This document shows positions 60,739 through 64,000 of a stretch of 64,000 nt of DNA, one piece after another; position 1 is the first letter of the stretch, and each line of letters begins with the position of its first letter. The DNA comes from Sphingomonas sp. CCH9-E2 (lineage in GTDB: Bacteria > Pseudomonadota > Alphaproteobacteria > Sphingomonadales > Sphingomonadaceae), in NCBI RefSeq assembly GCF_001557215.1, contig NZ_LSJM01000318.1, positions 1 through 64,000 of the forward strand, given 5' to 3'. The translations under genes were made by a program, and so were the position numbers. Under the pieces are notes generated by a model. That model saw nothing but the letters and a program-made list of their open reading frames with translations, did no database searches and was not told the origin of the DNA.

Positions 60739-62112
60739 ATGGAGAGGAAAGCTCTGCGGCGTCTCGCCGTTGCCGGCGTGCTGATCACCGGCGTCGCTAC
60801 TGCGACAGTTGTTTCAAATACCGATACAAATGAACCGAGCGGGGTCGTGATCACGCCGGAAGGCAAAGCCGTGTTATCGGGCACATCAGTTCAGCCGACA
60901 TCGTTGACAACGCTCGCTGCAAATGCCGCTCCAACGCTGGGTCTTGCGGACTCGGTGATCGAGACCTTCCACGATTCCGACGTCGACCTATGCGGTACGA
61001 CCAAGGTCAAGCAGGATGGGCCGGTCCGCGTATTCGAGGACCAGTATAACGTCATCCATATGACCGTCTCGGACGCCGATGCCAAAGGCTGGCAATGGCA
61101 TGGCTCGGTGACCGGGTTTACCAACAATCCGAAAACTGCAGTGCTCGATTGCGACCCGGTCATGATCGGTAATGTCGGGAATACCGACCCCAGTCAGTTC
61201 GACCAGAAGACGTGGATCCAGGCCTTCTACTTCGACGGCACCAACGCCTGGGCCTATGGTCACCAGGATTTCTGGGGCAATCGCGTAAACAACGACCCGG
61301 ACTGCCACCGCTCGGGTGCGACCGACGGAAAGCCCGGCTGCTGGTACGCCTCGATCGCCGCGTGGAAAGCAACGCCGGTGTCGAGCGCGAACCGGCACCT
61401 GAGCTTCGCGCGCGATGGAACGGCGCCTAACCACATCGCGATCTACCCGCACGTCCAGTATCCCGGTGACGCATCGACTCCGACCTCCGGCTGGATCGGC
61501 TATGGCGCGCCTTCGAACATCTTCCGTGGCCGCAATCAGGATGGAACGACCGACGGCTACTGGTACATGTTCGCCTACACGAACTCCGGCTATGCCGGTC
61601 AGGCCAAAGGGCTCTGCCTGTTTCGCACCAGCACGCCGGCCAACAAGGCAACCTGGCGCGCGTGGGACGGCAACACCGCGACACCGGCCTTTACCCAGGC
61701 GATGACCAACCCTTATCCGACCAACAGCAACACAACCTGCGCAGTGGTCCAGCCAGCGACGCTCAATACCTATGTCCGCAGCGTCGTCTGGCATAAGCCA
61801 TCGCGACATTATGTCGGCATCCTGCGTAAGGCGGACGGCGTCTACTACACGACCTCGACCGACATGCTGACTTGGAGCACCCCGACCATATTGCTGAGCG
61901 CGGACAGCGACGAAGCCAACTTTCCGACGCTGATCGATTTCGACGGCGGCGATTGGGGAGACGACAATTTCGACCGCGCCTACGATAACGGCAAGCTGTA
62001 TCTCTTCTATCGCAAGAAAAACCCGACCACCGGGAACCTGCGCATTACGCGACGTAAGATCGATATCACCAACTATGCTGCGGATGCTCCGGGATCGGGT
62101 AATCCGGGCTAA
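60739..62112 (+). CDS. Secreted protein of unknown function, beta-propeller-like
   Basis: A 457-residue exported protein. A signal sequence or anchor (about 1-27) precedes a Thr/Ser-rich linker and a large domain rich in aromatic and Asp/Asn residues, with repeats such as GYWYMFAYTNSGYAG, WHKPSRHYVGILRKADGVYYTTSTD (key part HYVGILRKADGVYY) and NGKLYLFYRK. These strand patterns recall GH43/GH62-type five-bladed propellers, but no catalytic triad can be identified. AGGAGG lies well placed before the ATG at 60739. The sugar-acid genes next door make a role in polysaccharide use possible. Confidence 0.6.
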   Translation: MERKALRRLAVAGVLITGVATATVVSNTDTNEPSGVVITPEGKAVLSGTSVQPTSLTTLAANAAPTLGLADSVIETFHDSDVDLCGTTKVKQDGPVRVFEDQYNVIHMTVSDADAKGWQWHGSVTGFTNNPKTAVLDCDPVMIGNVGNTDPSQFDQKTWIQAFYFDGTNAWAYGHQDFWGNRVNNDPDCHRSGATDGKPGCWYASIAAWKATPVSSANRHLSFARDGTAPNHIAIYPHVQYPGDASTPTSGWIGYGAPSNIFRGRNQDGTTDGYWYMFAYTNSGYAGQAKGLCLFRTSTPANKATWRAWDGNTATPAFTQAMTNPYPTNSNTTCAVVQPATLNTYVRSVVWHKPSRHYVGILRKADGVYYTTSTDMLTWSTPTILLSADSDEANFPTLIDFDGGDWGDDNFDRAYDNGKLYLFYRKKNPTTGNLRITRRKIDITNYAADAPGSGNPG

Positions 62113-62119
62113 TCCGTGC

Positions 62120-62140
62120 GGGGCGGCTAAAAGCCGCCCC
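62120..62140. terminator. Bidirectional hairpin terminator
   Basis: GGGGCGGCT-AAA-AGCCGCCCC is a perfect 9-bp stem between two converging genes, eight bases after the stop at 62112 and five before the stop at 62145. No strong T tract on either side. Confidence 0.75.
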
Positions 62141-62144
62141 GACC

Positions 62145-63332
62145 TCAGGGGAACAGGATGGACAGCGGCACCGCCGCTGCCATCGCGCGATAGCCTGCCG
62201 CGCTGGGATGCAGGCGATCGCCGCTGTCGAACGGCAGTGCCAGTGCCATCGGATCGGCAGAATCCCGCGTCGCCGCATCGAAATCGATCACATGATCGTA
62301 GAGCTCGCTCGTCCGGATGAAGCGGTTTAGCGCCGCGCGCACGCCCTCACGCTCACTAGTGAAACCTTGTCGCCGGGTGGGCAGCAGCGTCGCGCCGATG
62401 ACCCGCAACCCGGCCATCCGAGCGCGCAGCGCAACCTGAGCATGCGCCTGGATCAGTGACCCGGCAGCGACCGGTGTCCCGTAGATGTCGTTGATCCCCT
62501 CGAACACGATCAGGCTATGCACACCGGCATGCGACAGTCCATCACGGTCGAGCCGGGCGAGTGCGCTTACCCCCGAACCGGGGCGCTCAGCTGCAATCCG
62601 GTTGCCGGAAATGCCGAGATTGACGAGCCCCAGCGGCTGCCCGGCGCGCTCGTGTGCCAGTCGTCGCGCCAATTCATCGACCCAGCCCAGATAGCTTCCA
62701 CGCGGGCTGCCACCACTGTCAGTGATCGAGTCGCCGATAATCGCGACCGACCCGGCATTGGGCATACCCTCCGCGATCACCGCCTCGGCAAAGAGCCAAT
62801 GTGGCACGGTCTGCGCAAAGGCAGACGCTTCCTCATCCGCGCCACGATCGAGCGGCGCGAGGTAGCTGTTGTCCTTTGGCCGTAAATGTCCGGTCGTGGC
62901 TCCCGGGCTTCCTTGGATCGAGATGCTGACAAGCAGGTCAGCATTTGCCGCCACCGAACATTGCACCGCGTCGCTGATCGCGCTGCCGCCCGGCGGAATG
63001 ACGATCCCCGCTTCGCCTGTAAACGCGACGCGACGGTTGGTACCCGAGCGGATTGCTGCACCGTCTGCACGGTGCCCGACATGCAGCGCAACGACCGCAA
63101 GTGGTGCGGTGCCGAACACATTGCTCAGCCGCACCCGTACCGCGCGTGCCCCGGCCGTAACGCGCACAGCTACGCGCACCGTGCAGTCCGACACCGGAAT
63201 ATCGAGGCGGTCGTTGGCCGCTGCCCAGATTGTATAGGGAGGGTGTGACGCCTTGGCCGTGGCCTCGGCCCGCACCGGGATCGCAGTCATCACCCCCAAC
63301 CCCGCGAGCAGATCGCGGCGGCGCAAGTTCAT
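62145..63332 (-). CDS. SGNH/GDSL-family hydrolase, exported
   Basis: A 395-residue esterase/lipase-like enzyme. The N-terminus (MNLRRRDLLAGLGVM) is a twin-arginine-type signal. A beta-rich N-terminal domain (about 30-190) precedes the SGNH domain: block I IIGDSITDSGG (Ser nucleophile), block II GISGNR, block III EGINDIYG and block V DRLHPSAAG (Asp/His). Relatives act on acetylated or acylated carbohydrates. The ATG overlaps the aldolase stop, so it belongs to a sugar catabolism operon. Confidence 0.88.
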   Translation of the reverse strand: MNLRRRDLLAGLGVMTAIPVRAEATAKASHPPYTIWAAANDRLDIPVSDCTVRVAVRVTAGARAVRVRLSNVFGTAPLAVVALHVGHRADGAAIRSGTNRRVAFTGEAGIVIPPGGSAISDAVQCSVAANADLLVSISIQGSPGATTGHLRPKDNSYLAPLDRGADEEASAFAQTVPHWLFAEAVIAEGMPNAGSVAIIGDSITDSGGSPRGSYLGWVDELARRLAHERAGQPLGLVNLGISGNRIAAERPGSGVSALARLDRDGLSHAGVHSLIVFEGINDIYGTPVAAGSLIQAHAQVALRARMAGLRVIGATLLPTRRQGFTSEREGVRAALNRFIRTSELYDHVIDFDAATRDSADPMALALPFDSGDRLHPSAAGYRAMAAAVPLSILFP

Positions 63333-63961
63333 CGTGCAGAATTCCAGCCGGCGACGATGGCAGCTGCCCTCTCAGCGACCGCTGCACGCGTCATTCCAGG
63401 AGTGAACAACGCCGTACCGATCCCGAACCCGTCGACGCCTGCCGCCGTAAACTCCGCATAATTACCCGCGTCGATCCCGCCCACAGCGAAAATCGGCACG
63501 GTGTGCGGAAGTACCGCGCGCCACGCTGCAACCGTCGCCGACCCCAGTGCCGCTCCCGGAAACAATTTGAGCGCCTGCGCCCCGGCCGCAATCGCAGCGA
63601 AGGCTTCGCTTGCCGTTGCCACGCCAGGCATGGCGATCAGGTCTTGTCCGACGGCGTGCGCGATCACATCGGGGTTCGTATTTGGCGCCAGGATCAGTCT
63701 GGCGCCTGCGGCCGCGGCGCGATCAACCCCGGCAATGTCGAGCACCGTGCCTGCCCCGATCACCGCCCGTCCTTTCGAGGCGCCTGCCAAGCGCGCAATG
63801 CTGTCGAACGGGTCGGGAGAATTCAGCGGTACTTCGATCAGCTTGAATCCGGCGCCGATCAGCACTTCGCCCACGCCAACCACTTCATCCGGCTTAATGC
63901 CGCGCAAAATTGCAACCAGCGGCAGCGCCGCGCGGGCAGCGTCGAAATCCGCCTCTCTCAT
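63329..63961 (-). CDS. dgoA: 2-dehydro-3-deoxy-6-phosphogalactonate aldolase
   Basis: A 210-residue class I aldolase of the KDPG/KDPGal family that yields pyruvate and glyceraldehyde 3-phosphate in the De Ley-Doudoroff route. LVAILRGIKPDEV and FKLIEVPLNSPDP (with the Glu) fit the KDPGal subfamily better than KDPG aldolase. The Schiff-base lysine lies in ALKLFPG. It overlaps genes on both sides, so an operon is likely. Confidence 0.88.
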   Translation of the reverse strand: MREADFDAARAALPLVAILRGIKPDEVVGVGEVLIGAGFKLIEVPLNSPDPFDSIARLAGASKGRAVIGAGTVLDIAGVDRAAAAGARLILAPNTNPDVIAHAVGQDLIAMPGVATASEAFAAIAAGAQALKLFPGAALGSATVAAWRAVLPHTVPIFAVGGIDAGNYAEFTAAGVDGFGIGTALFTPGMTRAAVAERAAAIVAGWNSAR

Positions 63962-64000
63962 CGCCGGGTCACTCCGGCCCCGCCATCGATCGCCAGCACG
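63958..64000 (-). CDS. C-terminal end of a probable SDR dehydrogenase (partial)
   Basis: Only the last 13 codons are in the window (VLAIDGGAGVTRR and a TGA overlapping the aldolase ATG). The V-L-x-I-D-G-G ending is typical of short-chain dehydrogenases, which would suit a galactose or galactonate pathway operon. The rest lies beyond the right edge. Confidence 0.5.
   Translation of the reverse strand, partial: VLAIDGGAGVTRR

Noticed and set aside
1-64000. CRISPR arrays, rRNA, tRNA and insertion sequences
   Set aside because: No regularly spaced repeats, no rRNA-like sequence, no recognisable tRNA cloverleaf and no intact transposase or terminal inverted repeats were seen by eye; a covariance search was not possible.

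Overview
The DNA is GC-rich and its gene content points to an alphaproteobacterium of the Sphingomonadaceae (Sphingomonas, Sphingopyxis, Novosphingobium or Sphingobium). The evidence is a Tn4371-type trb/traG conjugation module with DUF736, DUF2840 and DUF2274 proteins, a nas gene order with a porin and NasS/NasT, and a lasso peptide cluster with an AtxE2-type isopeptidase. This placement comes from gene content and was not measured against a database.

Region 1 (about 0.6-22.8 kb) is the conjugation machinery of an integrative conjugative element, all on the + strand: DUF736, DUF2285, a small HTH protein, DUF2840, TraF-like peptidase, a second DUF736, lytic transglycosylase, relaxase, TraG/VirD4, a CopG-like protein, then trbB-C-D-E-J-K-L-F-G-I and DUF2274. 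A 4.3-kb block of unrelated genes, several of them broken, sits between the CopG gene and trbB (about 8.7-13.0 kb).

Region 2 (about 22.8-36.2 kb) starts with a debris zone that holds a tiny Cys-rich peptide gene with its own promoter and terminator. It is followed on the - strand by a complete nitrate assimilation unit: narK, porin, nirB, nirD, nasA, cobA, moeA and mobA. nasT-nasS lie upstream, and an intrinsic terminator in the narK leader fits NasT antitermination. Transport, both reductases, siroheme synthesis (CobA) and Mo-bis-MGD synthesis (MoeA, MobA) are thus encoded together. A degenerate tyrosine recombinase lies at 35.8-36.2 kb.

Region 3 (about 36.2-46.9 kb) is mixed chromosomal material: an MHYT/GAF/PAS hybrid histidine kinase, a PilZ protein, small hypotheticals, a PHB-depolymerase-like esterase, an SRPBCC-ADH-SDR operon, and a 1-kb stretch with the wreck of a FixJ/NarL-type regulator.

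Region 4 (46.9-59.3 kb) is the most interesting part. The + strand carries FecI sigma, FecR, a TonB receptor and a lasso peptide isopeptidase, a sensing, uptake and degradation arm. The - strand converges on it with luxR, luxI, a phytanoyl-CoA-dioxygenase-like gene, a GntR regulator, lasso precursor (A), maturation protease (B) and cyclase (C). Seven collinear genes with overlaps or small gaps thus place a lasso peptide downstream of an acyl-homoserine-lactone circuit. A lux-box-like palindrome lies before luxI and an AT-rich palindrome before the precursor gene. The predicted peptide has 21 residues with a Gly1-Asp8 ring.

Region 5 (59.3-64 kb) holds an orphan AlpA regulator, a small membrane protein, a secreted protein of unknown function, and the start of a sugar catabolism operon (SGNH hydrolase, 2-dehydro-3-deoxy-6-phosphogalactonate aldolase, and the C-terminal end of a probable SDR dehydrogenase) that runs off the right edge.
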